From Orrella sp037026685 (GTDB lineage Bacteria > Pseudomonadota > Gammaproteobacteria > Burkholderiales > Burkholderiaceae_B), in the NCBI RefSeq assembly GCF_037026685.1, contig NZ_JBANET010000002.1:124001-188000 (forward strand): a stretch of 64,000 nucleotides of DNA. The letters run 5' to 3'. Position 1 is the stretch's first letter, and each line of letters starts with the position of its first letter. The translations under genes were made by a program, and so were the position numbers. The notes under the pieces were generated by a model. That model was given only the letters and a program-made list of their open reading frames with translations. It was not told where the DNA came from and ran no database searches. Shown here piece by piece: positions 54,613 to 62,613 of this stretch.

Positions 54613-54999
54613 ATGGAACAGGAAGGTAGCGTCCGCCTGGACAAATGGTTGTGGGCGGCGCGATTTTTCAAGACGCGTTCGCTGGCGAGCGCAGCGGTGG
54701 AGGCAGGCCGGGTCCAGGCCAACGGCGCCCGGGCCAAGCCTTCGCGCGCGGTGCGGCCAGGTGATCGCCTGGCCATCGTGGGCGTGCAGGAGCAGTGGGA
54801 AGTGACGGTGACCGGGCTGGCCGACAAGCGCGGCTCGGCGACCGTGGCCCGTGGCCTGTACGAGGAAACGGCATCGAGCGTGGCTGCCCGGCAGCAGAGG
54901 GCGGAGCAGCGCCGGCTATGGAGCGAGCCGGCCCAGGGCCGGGCGGGCCGCCCGACCAAACGCGAGCGCCGCGACCTGGACCGCTACAGGCAAGGTTGA
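54613..54999 (+). CDS. hslR: S4-domain RNA-binding heat-shock protein (Hsp15-like)
   Basis: The 128-residue protein begins with an S4 domain (VRLDKWLWAARFFKTRSLAS; AAVEAGRVQANGARAKPSRA), close to E. coli Hsp15, which rescues stalled 50S subunits carrying peptidyl-tRNA. The C-terminal tail is basic (GRAGRPTKRERRDLDRYRQG), fitting rRNA binding. It lies after lon, with which it shares a stress theme, but the hairpin between the two suggests a separate message. It is convergent with lexA. Confidence 0.9.
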   Translation: MEQEGSVRLDKWLWAARFFKTRSLASAAVEAGRVQANGARAKPSRAVRPGDRLAIVGVQEQWEVTVTGLADKRGSATVARGLYEETASSVAARQQRAEQRRLWSEPAQGRAGRPTKRERRDLDRYRQG

Positions 55000-55032
55000 A
55001 CCGCATCGCAGCAGTGCCGTTCAGGTGCAGGC

Positions 55033-55683
55033 TCAGTGCAGCGATTGGGTGCGAATCAGGCCCACCGCGATGCCCTCCAGGGCAAAATCCTGTCCGGGCC
55101 GGACCTCGATGGGCGAGAAGTCGGGGTTTTCGGCCAGCAGCTGCAGCTTGCCGCCTTGGCGGGACAGCCGCTTGACGGTGACTTCGTCGTCCAGCCGCGC
55201 CACCACGATCTGGCCGTTGCGCGCTTCGCTGGCGCGCTTGACGGCCAGCAGGTCGCCTTCGAGGATGCCGGCATCGCGCATGCTCAGGCCGCGCACCTTG
55301 AGCAGGTAGTCGGGCGGCTGGTCGAACAGGCCGGGATCGACGCCGATTTCGCGCTCGACGTGTTCGGTGGCCAGGATGGGGCTGCCCGCGGCCACGCGGC
55401 CGACCAGCGGCAGCATCAGTTGCGCCAGCGCCGGGTGGGGCAGCATGGCCTGCACCGGTTCGGGCCGCTCGGCGACCAGGCGGATGCCGCGCGAGGCGCC
55501 GGCGGTCAGCTCGATGGCGCCCTTGCGGGCCAAGGCCTTGAGGTGGTCTTCGGCCGCGTTGGCCGAGCGAAAGCCCAGCGCTTGCGCGATCTCGGCCCGC
55601 GTGGGCGGAAACCCGGTACGGGCCACGGCCTGGCGGATGAGATCGAGGATTTCCTGCTGTCGGGCAGTCAGTTTGGTAGCCAT
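55033..55683 (-). CDS. lexA: SOS repressor LexA
   Basis: The 216-residue repressor has a winged helix (MATKLTARQQEILDLIRQAV; FPPTRAEIAQALGFRSANAA) and a self-cleaving C-terminal domain. The A99-G100 scissile bond is in GRVAAGSP; S134 (RGLSMRD) and K171 (VTVKRLS) form the catalytic dyad. LexA represses DNA-damage genes until RecA filaments trigger cleavage. A perfect SOS box lies just upstream, so it controls itself. The box is only 11 bases from the ATG and no ribosome-binding site is visible, so the message may have a very short leader. Confidence 0.97.
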   Translation of the reverse strand: MATKLTARQQEILDLIRQAVARTGFPPTRAEIAQALGFRSANAAEDHLKALARKGAIELTAGASRGIRLVAERPEPVQAMLPHPALAQLMLPLVGRVAAGSPILATEHVEREIGVDPGLFDQPPDYLLKVRGLSMRDAGILEGDLLAVKRASEARNGQIVVARLDDEVTVKRLSRQGGKLQLLAENPDFSPIEVRPGQDFALEGIAVGLIRTQSLH

Positions 55684-55694
55684 CGCGAATCGCA

Positions 55695-55710
55695 CTGTAT
55701 ATGTATACAG
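55695..55710 (-). promoter_or_regulatory. LexA binding site (SOS box) of lexA
   Basis: CTGTATATGTATACAG is a 16-bp near-palindrome matching the consensus CTGT-N8-ACAG, differing from the E. coli consensus core by one base. It starts 12 bases upstream of the lexA ATG. It contains TATACA sequences that could be the -10 box, so repressor binding would directly block RNA polymerase. Confidence 0.9.
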
Positions 55711-55787
55711 GCTCGATTGTGACCGAGGCTGCCAGGCTTTGCAAGCCTTCGGTACCGGCGCGGCGGGCCGCCGCGCCGGGGCCGGGC

Positions 55788-56993
55788 CTACTGTTTCAGC
55801 ACGGCGGCGATGGCCTTGGCCACCGCATCGATGTTGCCGCTGTTCAGGGCGGCCACGCAGATGCGGCCGGTGGGAATGGCGTAGACGCCGGACTCTTCGC
55901 GCATGCGGCCCACCTGCTCGGCGCTCAGGCCCGAGTAGGAGAACATGCCGCGCTGCTTGAGGACGAAGTCGAAATCCTGCGTGACGCCGTGCTCCTTGAG
56001 CTTGTCCACCAGCTGGCGGCGCATCAGCCGGATGCGCTCGCGCATGCCGGCCAGCTCTTCGTCCCACAGCTTGAACAGTTCGGGCGAGTTCAGCACCGCC
56101 GACACCACGCTGGCGCCGTGCGTGGGCGGGTTGGAGTAGTTGGTGCGGATGGTGCGCTTGAGCTGGCTGAGCACGCGGGCGGCTTCTTCCTGGCTGCCGG
56201 CGACCACCGTCAGCGCGCCGACGCGCTCGCCGTACAGCGAAAAGGACTTGGAGAAGGAGGAGCTGACCAGCATGGTCATGTCCTGGGCGGCCATCCTGCG
56301 CACCACCGCGGCGTCCTGTTCCAGCCCGTCGCCAAAGCCCTGGTAGGCGATGTCCAGGAAGGGCACCAGCTTGCGGGCCTTGACCGCCTCGATGATCTGG
56401 CCCCACTGGTCGAGGGTGGGATCCACCCCGGTGGGGTTGTGGCAGCAGGCATGCAGCACCACGATGCTGCCTTCGGGCAGGGCGCGCAAGCCTTGCAGCA
56501 TGCCCTCGAAGTTCAGGCCCCGCGTGGCGGCGTCGTAGTACGGGTAGGTGACCACCTCGAAGCCGGCGCGCTCGAACAGCGCGCGGTGGTTCTCCCAGCT
56601 GGGGTCGCTGATGGCGACCTTGGCGCCGGGCATGATGCTGCGCAGGAAGTCGGCGCCGATCTTGAGCGCGCCCGTGCCGCCCAGCGCCTGGGTGGTCAGC
56701 ACGCGGCCCTGCGCGGCCAGGGGGGAGTCCTTGCCCAGCAGCAGCGCCTGGGCGCCCTGGTTGTAGCCGCTGATGCCTTCGATCGGCAGGTAGCCGCGGG
56801 CCGAGGCCGACTCAAGGCGGGCCTGCTCGGCCCGGCGCACGCTTTGCAGCAGCGGGATGCGGCCCTGGTCGTCGTAGTACACGCCCACGCCCAGATTGAC
56901 CTTGCCGGGGCGGGTATCTGCGTTGTATTGCTCGGTCAGGCCGAGAATGGGATCACGGGGGGCGAGTTCGACGGAGGCGAAAGGAGAGCTCAT
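55788..56993 (-). CDS. tyrB: Aromatic-amino-acid aminotransferase (aspartate aminotransferase class I)
   Basis: The 401-residue PLP enzyme transaminates aromatic amino acids and aspartate. It has the subgroup Ia motifs: HNPTG at 185-189, D214 (FLDIAYQGF), PLP lysine K249 in SSSFSKSFSLYGER, and RTNYSNPP near residue 280 (typical of TyrB/AspC). A C-terminal Arg for the carboxylate lies in TGRICVAALN. The start MSSPFASVELAPRDPI at 56993 is the family start. It is divergent from uvrB, and its ATG shares bases with an alternative plus-strand start codon. TyrB versus AspC cannot be settled by eye. Confidence 0.9.
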   Translation of the reverse strand: MSSPFASVELAPRDPILGLTEQYNADTRPGKVNLGVGVYYDDQGRIPLLQSVRRAEQARLESASARGYLPIEGISGYNQGAQALLLGKDSPLAAQGRVLTTQALGGTGALKIGADFLRSIMPGAKVAISDPSWENHRALFERAGFEVVTYPYYDAATRGLNFEGMLQGLRALPEGSIVVLHACCHNPTGVDPTLDQWGQIIEAVKARKLVPFLDIAYQGFGDGLEQDAAVVRRMAAQDMTMLVSSSFSKSFSLYGERVGALTVVAGSQEEAARVLSQLKRTIRTNYSNPPTHGASVVSAVLNSPELFKLWDEELAGMRERIRLMRRQLVDKLKEHGVTQDFDFVLKQRGMFSYSGLSAEQVGRMREESGVYAIPTGRICVAALNSGNIDAVAKAIAAVLKQ

Positions 56994-57007
56994 GAACGGG
57001 ATGGAGG

Positions 57008-57036
57008 TGGACGCGTACAGGACGCAGGGGGATAAT
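57008..57036 (+). promoter_or_regulatory. Candidate sigma-70 promoter of uvrB
   Basis: TGGACG (57008-57013) and GATAAT (57031-57036) are separated by 17 bases. The expected transcription start near 57043 would leave about 20 bases before the uvrB ATG at 57064, supporting that start. No SOS box is seen here, although uvrB is SOS-regulated in many bacteria. Confidence 0.5.
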
Positions 57037-57063
57037 GAGGGGTTTACCCTTACGCAGTCTAGC

Positions 57064-59106
57064 ATGAGCGATAGCCGATTCGTAGACTACCCGGGCAGCC
57101 CCTTTCACCTGTACCAGCCCTATCCGCCGGCGGGCGACCAGCCCGGCGCGATCGCCCGGCTGGTCGAGGGCGTGCGCGACGGCCTGATGTGCCAGACCCT
57201 GCTGGGGGTGACCGGTTCGGGCAAGACCTACACCATGGCCAACACCATCGCGCAGCTGGGCCGCCCGGCCCTGGTGCTGGCGCCCAACAAGACGCTGGCC
57301 GCGCAGCTGTATGCCGAGATGCGCGAGTTCTTCCCGCGCAACGCGGTCGAGTACTTCGTCTCTTATTACGACTACTACCAGCCCGAGGCCTACGTACCCA
57401 CGCGCGACCTGTTCATCGAGAAGGACTCGTCCATCAACGAGCACATCGAGCAGATGCGGCTGTCGGCCACCAAGAGCCTGCTCGAGCGCCGCGACACCGT
57501 CATCGTGGGCACCGTCTCGTGCATCTACGGCATCGGCAACCCCGCCGACTACCATGCGATGGTGCTGATCCTGCGCGCGGGCGACCGCATCGGCCGGCGC
57601 GAGGTGCTCGCGCGCCTGGTGGCCATGCAATACACGCGCAACGATGCCGACTTCACCCGCGGCACTTTCCGGGTGCGCGGCGAGACCATCGACATCTTCC
57701 CGGCGGAAAACGCCGAGCTGGCCCTGCGGCTGACCCTGTTCGACGACGAGGTCGAATCCCTCGAGCTGTTCGACCCGCTGACCGGCAAGGTGCGCCAGAA
57801 GGTGCCGCGCTTTACCGTCTATCCGGGCTCGCATTACGTGACGCCGCGCGATACGGTGCTGCGCGCGATCGAATCGATCAAGCAAGAGCTGCGCGAGCGG
57901 CTGGATTTCTTCGTCAGCCAGGGCAAGCTGGTCGAGGCCCAGCGCCTTGAGCAGCGCACCCGCTTCGACCTGGAGATGCTGCAGGAGCTGGGCTTTTGCA
58001 AGGGCATCGAGAACTACTCGCGCCACCTTTCGGGCGCGGCCCCGGGCGAGCCGCCGCCCACGCTGATCGATTACCTGCCGGCCGACGCGCTGATGTTCAT
58101 CGACGAGAGCCACGTCACCATCGGCCAGCTCGGCGCGATGTACCGGGGTGACCGCTCGCGCAAGGAAACCCTGGTGCAGTATGGTTTCCGGCTGCCCTCG
58201 GCGATGGATAACCGTCCGCTCAAGCTCGAGGAGTTCGAGGCGCGCATGCGCCAGTGCGTGTTCGTCTCGGCCACGCCGGCGGCCTACGAGCAGGAGCATT
58301 CGGACAACGTGGTCGAGCAGGTGGTCAGGCCCACCGGGCTGGTCGATCCGGTCGTGCAGGTACGGCCCGCGCGCACGCAGGTCGACGACCTGCTGGGCGA
58401 GATCAAGCTGCGCGTGGCGCAATCGGAGCGGGTGCTGGTCACCACGCTGACCAAGCGCATGGCCGAGGACCTGACCGACTTTCTCAGCGAGCATGCGGTC
58501 AAGGTGCGCTACCTGCATTCGGATATCGATACCGTCGAGCGCGTGGAGATCATCCGCGACCTGCGCCTGGGCGCGTTCGACGTGCTGGTGGGCATCAACC
58601 TGCTGCGCGAGGGGCTGGACATCCCCGAGGTGTCGCTGGTGGCCATCCTGGATGCCGACAAGGAAGGCTTCCTGCGTTCGGAGCGCAGCCTGATCCAGAC
58701 CATCGGCAGGGCGGCGCGCAACCTGAACGGGCGCGCCATCCTGTACGCCGACCGGGTCACCGACTCGATGCGCCGGGCAATGGACGAGACGGCGCGCCGG
58801 CGCGAGAAGCAGCTGGCCTTCAACGAGGCGCACGGCATCGTGGCGCGCGGCGTCAGCAAGGCGGTGCGCGAGATGATCGACGGCATCGTGGCGCCTCACT
58901 CGGCCGCCGGCGAGCAGGCCGACCTGCCGCTGTCGCTGCTCAGCGACGAAAAGGCGCTGGCCCGCGAGATCAAGCGGCTGGAAAAGCAGATGCTGGATCA
59001 CGCGCGCAACCTGGAGTTCGAGCAGGCGGCCGCCGCGCGCGATGCCCTGAACCGCCTGAAAGAGCAGGCGCTGCTGGGGCCGGGGGCGCAGGCTTCGGTG
59101 GAGTAG
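57064..59106 (+). CDS. uvrB: UvrABC system protein B
   Basis: UvrB is the damage-verifying helicase of nucleotide excision repair. The 680-residue protein has Walker A GVTGSGKT at 48-55, the beta-hairpin region YYDYYQPEAYVPTRDLFIEK, DESHVTIGQL (Walker B), TLTKRMAEDLTDFL, and the late motif IQTIGRAARN. A C-terminal UVR domain (IKRLEKQMLDHARNLEFEQA) binds UvrC. The start MSDSRFVDYPGSPFHL is chosen for its family-like length and its position after a good promoter; an in-frame ATG at 56992 with an AGGAG site lies before that promoter. Confidence 0.95.
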   Translation: MSDSRFVDYPGSPFHLYQPYPPAGDQPGAIARLVEGVRDGLMCQTLLGVTGSGKTYTMANTIAQLGRPALVLAPNKTLAAQLYAEMREFFPRNAVEYFVSYYDYYQPEAYVPTRDLFIEKDSSINEHIEQMRLSATKSLLERRDTVIVGTVSCIYGIGNPADYHAMVLILRAGDRIGRREVLARLVAMQYTRNDADFTRGTFRVRGETIDIFPAENAELALRLTLFDDEVESLELFDPLTGKVRQKVPRFTVYPGSHYVTPRDTVLRAIESIKQELRERLDFFVSQGKLVEAQRLEQRTRFDLEMLQELGFCKGIENYSRHLSGAAPGEPPPTLIDYLPADALMFIDESHVTIGQLGAMYRGDRSRKETLVQYGFRLPSAMDNRPLKLEEFEARMRQCVFVSATPAAYEQEHSDNVVEQVVRPTGLVDPVVQVRPARTQVDDLLGEIKLRVAQSERVLVTTLTKRMAEDLTDFLSEHAVKVRYLHSDIDTVERVEIIRDLRLGAFDVLVGINLLREGLDIPEVSLVAILDADKEGFLRSERSLIQTIGRAARNLNGRAILYADRVTDSMRRAMDETARRREKQLAFNEAHGIVARGVSKAVREMIDGIVAPHSAAGEQADLPLSLLSDEKALAREIKRLEKQMLDHARNLEFEQAAAARDALNRLKEQALLGPGAQASVE

Positions 59107-59208
59107 GGCCGCGTCTGTGCACAGAAATGGTGCATGTAACAGTCCGTGTGGTGCAGCAGGCTGCGGAAAGTGGGTTTTTGCACTGCACCGCGACGGCCCG
59201 CATCCTGG

Positions 59209-59227
59209 GCCGCAACGCGGCTTTTTT
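59209..59227 (+). terminator. Intrinsic terminator after uvrB
   Basis: GCCGC-AAC-GCGGC forms a 5-bp stem followed by six T residues, about 100 bases after the uvrB stop. The remaining 59107-59357 gap holds no gene that I can support. Confidence 0.7.
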
Positions 59228-59357
59228 GCTTTATGAATTTTTTAAGTCACTTCCAAGTCCCTGTTTTTAATAGGATTTATGCTTATTCCAGGGTCGGGCC
59301 CCCTTTTTGCGCACCTGCAAAAAAAGCTTGCCTTGTTGCGGGTTTTCCCGCACACTT

Positions 59358-59855
59358 ATGGACATGATGACCAAGGTTCTTTTCGTTTGCATGGGTAACA
59401 TCTGTCGCTCGCCGAGCGCAGAGGGCGTGTTTCGCCATTTGGTTGCCGACGCCGGGCTTTCCGACGTCGTCAACGTCGATTCGGCAGGCACTCACGGCTT
59501 CCATGTCGGCGAGGCGCCGGATGCGCGCGCCCTGGCTGCCGCCCGCAAGCGCGGCTATGAAATGACGCGCCGCGAGGCGCGCCAGGTCCGCCCCGAGGAC
59601 TTCCGGGAATTCGACCTGATCCTTGCCATGGACTGGGAAAACCTTGCCGCCTTGCAGCAGCAATGTCCCAAGCAGTACCAGCACAAGCTGATGCTGCTGA
59701 TGCGCTTTGCCAACGAATTCGAAGAGGCCACCGTGCCCGACCCCTACTACGGCGGTCCGGAAGGCTTCGGCAAGGTGCTCGACTACCTGGAAGACGCCTG
59801 TCAGGGCGTGCTGGAGCTGGTCCGCAAGCGGGCCACCCAGTACCAAGCCGCCTGA
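59358..59855 (+). CDS. Low-molecular-weight protein tyrosine phosphatase
   Basis: The 165-residue enzyme starts MDMMTKVLFVCMGNICRSPS. The signature C(X)5R is C11-MGNIC-R17 followed by S, and the general-acid Asp is in VPDPYYGGPEGF near residue 133. Such phosphatases dephosphorylate tyrosine on BY-kinases or other proteins. Bacterial relatives often sit beside capsule genes, but here the gene is directly upstream of the isc operon, an arrangement I recall from other betaproteobacteria. Three ATG codons lie close together (59358, 59364, 59367), so the exact start is uncertain. Confidence 0.92.
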   Translation: MDMMTKVLFVCMGNICRSPSAEGVFRHLVADAGLSDVVNVDSAGTHGFHVGEAPDARALAAARKRGYEMTRREARQVRPEDFREFDLILAMDWENLAALQQQCPKQYQHKLMLLMRFANEFEEATVPDPYYGGPEGFGKVLDYLEDACQGVLELVRKRATQYQAA

Positions 59856-59900
59856 ACCAGCGGGCGGCCAGGGCGCCGGGTCTTCCGGCGTCCCGCCTCG

Positions 59901-59922
59901 AACGCGCTACGGCGCGTTTTTT
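59901..59922 (+). terminator. Intrinsic terminator with UACG tetraloop before the isc promoter
   Basis: AACGCGC-TACG-GCGCGTT forms a 7-bp stem closed by a UACG tetraloop of the very stable UNCG class, followed by six T residues. It ends the phosphatase message and isolates the isc operon promoter. Confidence 0.85.
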
Positions 59923-59961
59923 ATTGGCTGCGTACCCAAGCAAATTAGTCGGGAATTTGCT

Positions 59962-59986
59962 ATACTTGAGTCAATTGCTCAGGTAT
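59962..59986 (+). promoter_or_regulatory. Type 1 IscR binding site
   Basis: ATACTTGAGT-CAATT-GCTCAGGTAT is an inverted-repeat match to the [2Fe-2S]-IscR operator (ATA..yGACT-n-AGTC..sTAT class), allowing G for A in the inner arm on each side. A TATACT at 59961-59966 is a likely -10 that overlaps it. It lies 52 bases before iscR, so holo-IscR should repress the operon when Fe-S clusters are plentiful. Confidence 0.75.
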
Positions 59987-60037
59987 TGGGCGGGCAGGGC
60001 GCGGAATCGTGCTCCTGCCGTTTGAAAGGAAAATCCC

Positions 60038-60580
60038 ATGCGGCTGACCACGAAAGGGCGCTTCGCCGTTACTGCCATGATCGACCTGGCCCTGCGCCAG
60101 CACAGCGGGCCGGTCACGCTGGCGGCGATCAGTCAGCGCCAGAACATCTCCTTGTCCTATCTCGAACAGCTGTTCGGCAAGCTGCGCCGCCACGAGCTGG
60201 TGGAAAGCGTGCGCGGCCCCGGCGGCGGCTATTCGCTGGCCCGCCTGGCCCGCAACGTCACCGTGGCCGACATCATCTTCGCCGTGGACGAGCCCCTGGA
60301 CGCCACCAGCTGTGGCGGCAAGCGGGACTGTACCAGCGGCAACGACGGCAAGCCGGGCAAGTGCATGACGCACGAGCTCTGGGCCACCCTGAACCGCAAG
60401 ATGGTCGACTACCTGGATTCGGTTTCGCTGCAAGACCTGGTCGACCAGCAGCGCCTGCGCCAGCTGCAGGAAGCCAGCCAGGAGAAGGCCTGCTCGGTGC
60501 GCATGGACCGCATCGGCCCGGCCGCCGCCAATCCCTCTACTGCCGCCGAGCGCCCGCGCGCCGCGCGGGCGGCTGCCTGA
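60038..60580 (+). CDS. iscR: Iron-sulfur cluster regulator IscR
   Basis: The 180-residue Rrf2-family repressor begins MRLTTKGRFAVTAMIDLALR, with the winged helix (ISQRQNISLSYLEQLFGKLR; GPGGGYSLARL). The cluster ligands C92, C98, C109 and H112 keep the family spacing C-x5-C and C-x2-H, but the loop between C98 and C109 is 5 residues longer than the C98-C104 spacing of E. coli IscR. The C-terminal tail is Ala/Arg/Pro-rich. It is the first gene of the isc operon and its own promoter carries an IscR site. Confidence 0.96.
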   Translation: MRLTTKGRFAVTAMIDLALRQHSGPVTLAAISQRQNISLSYLEQLFGKLRRHELVESVRGPGGGYSLARLARNVTVADIIFAVDEPLDATSCGGKRDCTSGNDGKPGKCMTHELWATLNRKMVDYLDSVSLQDLVDQQRLRQLQEASQEKACSVRMDRIGPAAANPSTAAERPRAARAAA

Positions 60581-60620
60581 GCGATACGGCCGCCGAATCG
60601 AAAAAGCTAGGAGCATGAAC

Positions 60621-61832
60621 ATGACGACTCGTCCCATCTATCTCGATTATTCGGCCACCACGCCGGTCGATCCGCGCGTGGTCGACAAGATGGTGCCGTG
60701 GCTGTTCGATAACTTCGGCAACCCTGCCTCGCGCAGCCATGCGCTGGGCTGGGCGGCCGAGGAAGCCGTCGAGCAGGCGCGCGCCGAGGTGGCCGCGCTG
60801 GTCAACGCCGATCCGCGCGAGATCATCTGGACCTCGGGCGCCACCGAGTCCGACAACCTGGCCCTTAAGGGCGCGGCCAATTTCTATGCCGAGCGCGGCA
60901 AGCACATCATCACGGTCAAGACCGAGCACAAGGCGGTGCTGGACACCTGTCGCGAACTCGAGCGCCAGGGCTTCGAGGTCACCTATCTCGACGTGCAGGA
61001 AAACGGCCTGCTGGACCTGGCCGCGTTCGAGGCGGCGCTGCGTCCGGATACCATCCTGGCCTCGGTGATGATGGTCAACAACGAGATCGGCGTCATCCAG
61101 GACATCGAGGCGATCGGGCAGATCTGCCGCGACAAGGGCGTGATCTTCCACGTTGATGCCGCCCAGGCCACCGGCAAGGTCGCCATCGACCTGCAAAAGC
61201 TCAAGGTCGACCTGATGGCCTTCAGCGCCCACAAGACCTACGGGCCCAAGGGTATCGGCGCGCTGTACGTGCGCCGCAAGCCGCGCGTGCGCATCGAGGC
61301 GCAGATCCACGGCGGTGGGCACGAGCGCGGCTTTCGTTCCGGCACGCTGGCCACGCACCAGATCGTGGGCATGGGCGAGGCCTTCCGCCTGGCCCGCGAA
61401 GAAATGGCCACCGAGAACGAGCGCATCCGCATGCTGCGCGACCGCCTGTGGCGGGGCCTGTCGGGCATCGAGGAAATCTACGTCAACGGCGATCTCGAGC
61501 ACCGCGTGCCGCACAACCTGAACGTGAGCTTCAACTACGTCGAGGGCGAGTCGCTGATCATGGCGATCAAGGAGCTTGCCGTCTCCAGCGGTTCGGCCTG
61601 CACGTCGGCCAGCCTGGAGCCTTCGTACGTGCTGCGCGCCCTGGGCCGCAACGACGAGCTGGCGCACAGCTCCATCCGCTTTACCATCGGCCGGTTCACG
61701 ACCGAGCAGGAGATCGATTTCGCCGCGCAGCTGCTTGCCAGCCGCGTGGGCAAGCTGCGCGAGATGTCGCCGCTGTGGGAAATGGCCCAGGAGGGCATCG
61801 ATCTGAACTCGGTGCAGTGGGCCGCCCACTGA
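60621..61832 (+). CDS. iscS: Cysteine desulfurase
   Basis: IscS takes sulfur from cysteine and passes it to IscU and other acceptors. The 403-residue PLP protein has MTTRPIYLDYSATTPVDPR at the start, PLP lysine K205 in SAHKTYGPKG and the mobile-loop catalytic C327 in SGSACTSASLEPSYVL. The start at ATG 60621 is preferred because the TAGGAG site then lies 7 bases upstream; an ATG two codons earlier is too close. It lies between iscR and iscU. Confidence 0.96.
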   Translation: MTTRPIYLDYSATTPVDPRVVDKMVPWLFDNFGNPASRSHALGWAAEEAVEQARAEVAALVNADPREIIWTSGATESDNLALKGAANFYAERGKHIITVKTEHKAVLDTCRELERQGFEVTYLDVQENGLLDLAAFEAALRPDTILASVMMVNNEIGVIQDIEAIGQICRDKGVIFHVDAAQATGKVAIDLQKLKVDLMAFSAHKTYGPKGIGALYVRRKPRVRIEAQIHGGGHERGFRSGTLATHQIVGMGEAFRLAREEMATENERIRMLRDRLWRGLSGIEEIYVNGDLEHRVPHNLNVSFNYVEGESLIMAIKELAVSSGSACTSASLEPSYVLRALGRNDELAHSSIRFTIGRFTTEQEIDFAAQLLASRVGKLREMSPLWEMAQEGIDLNSVQWAAH

Positions 61833-61898
61833 CCGCGCGCACAAGGGCCGGCCGGCGCATCGCGCGGCCGGCCGCCACTCTGGCTTAGGAGAAACATC

Positions 61899-62282
61899 AT
61901 GGCTTACAGCGAAAAAGTACTGGACCACTACGAGAACCCCCGCAACGTCGGCTCCTTCGACAAGAGCGAGGCCAATGTCGGCACCGGCATGGTCGGCGCC
62001 CCGGCCTGTGGCGACGTCATGAAGCTGCAGATCCGTGTCAACGACCAGGGCATCATCGAGGACGCGCGCTTCAAGACCTACGGCTGCGGTTCGGCCATCG
62101 CCTCCAGTTCCCTGGTCACCGAATGGGTCAAGGGCAAGACGCTGGAGCAGGCCATGGCCATCCGCAATACGCAGATCGCCGAAGAGCTGGCCCTGCCGCC
62201 CGTGAAGATCCACTGTTCCATCCTGGCCGAGGACGCCATCAAGGCGGCCGTCAAGGACTACCAGGACAAGCATGCGAGCTGA
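61899..62282 (+). CDS. iscU: Iron-sulfur cluster scaffold IscU
   Basis: The 127-residue scaffold protein has the three cluster cysteines C37 (GAPACGDVMK), C63 (YGCGSAIAS) and C106 (KIHCSILAED). The LPPVKIHC motif is the site recognised by the HscA chaperone, which is encoded downstream. An AGGAGAAA site lies 8 bases before the start. iscA begins 3 bases after its stop. Confidence 0.97.
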   Translation: MAYSEKVLDHYENPRNVGSFDKSEANVGTGMVGAPACGDVMKLQIRVNDQGIIEDARFKTYGCGSAIASSSLVTEWVKGKTLEQAMAIRNTQIAEELALPPVKIHCSILAEDAIKAAVKDYQDKHAS

Positions 62283-62285
62283 GCC

Positions 62286-62609
62286 ATGGCTGTGACCCTT
62301 ACCCAACAGGCGGCCGACCACGTGGGCCGCTACCTGCAAAAGCGCGGCAAGGGCCTGGGCCTGCGGCTGGGCGTGCGCACGACCGGGTGTTCGGGGCTGG
62401 CCTACAAGCTTGAATACGTCGATGCGCCCGACGAGCATGACCAGGTGTTCGAGAGCTTCGGCATCAAGGTGTTCGTCGATCCCAAGAGCCTGTCCTACCT
62501 GGACGGGACCGAACTGGACTACGCCCGCGAGGGGCTGAACGAAGGCTTCAAGTTCAGCAACCCCAACGAGAAGGCGCAGTGCGGCTGCGGCGAATCGTTT
62601 ACGGTGTAG
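62286..62609 (+). CDS. iscA: A-type iron-sulfur cluster carrier IscA
   Basis: The 107-residue protein has the three conserved cysteines: C35 (VRTTGCSGLAYK) and the C-terminal pair in QCGCGESF. It carries clusters from IscU to targets, especially [4Fe-4S] proteins. It lies 3 bases after iscU and 4 bases before hscB. Confidence 0.96.
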   Translation: MAVTLTQQAADHVGRYLQKRGKGLGLRLGVRTTGCSGLAYKLEYVDAPDEHDQVFESFGIKVFVDPKSLSYLDGTELDYAREGLNEGFKFSNPNEKAQCGCGESFTV

Positions 62610-62613
62610 CCTC

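Noticed and set aside
56896..57063. Start of uvrB at the beginning of the longer open frame (56896 or 56992)
   Set aside because: Sequence before 57064 covers the tyrB coding start and lies upstream of a good promoter for uvrB; the residue pattern from 57064 matches the family start.
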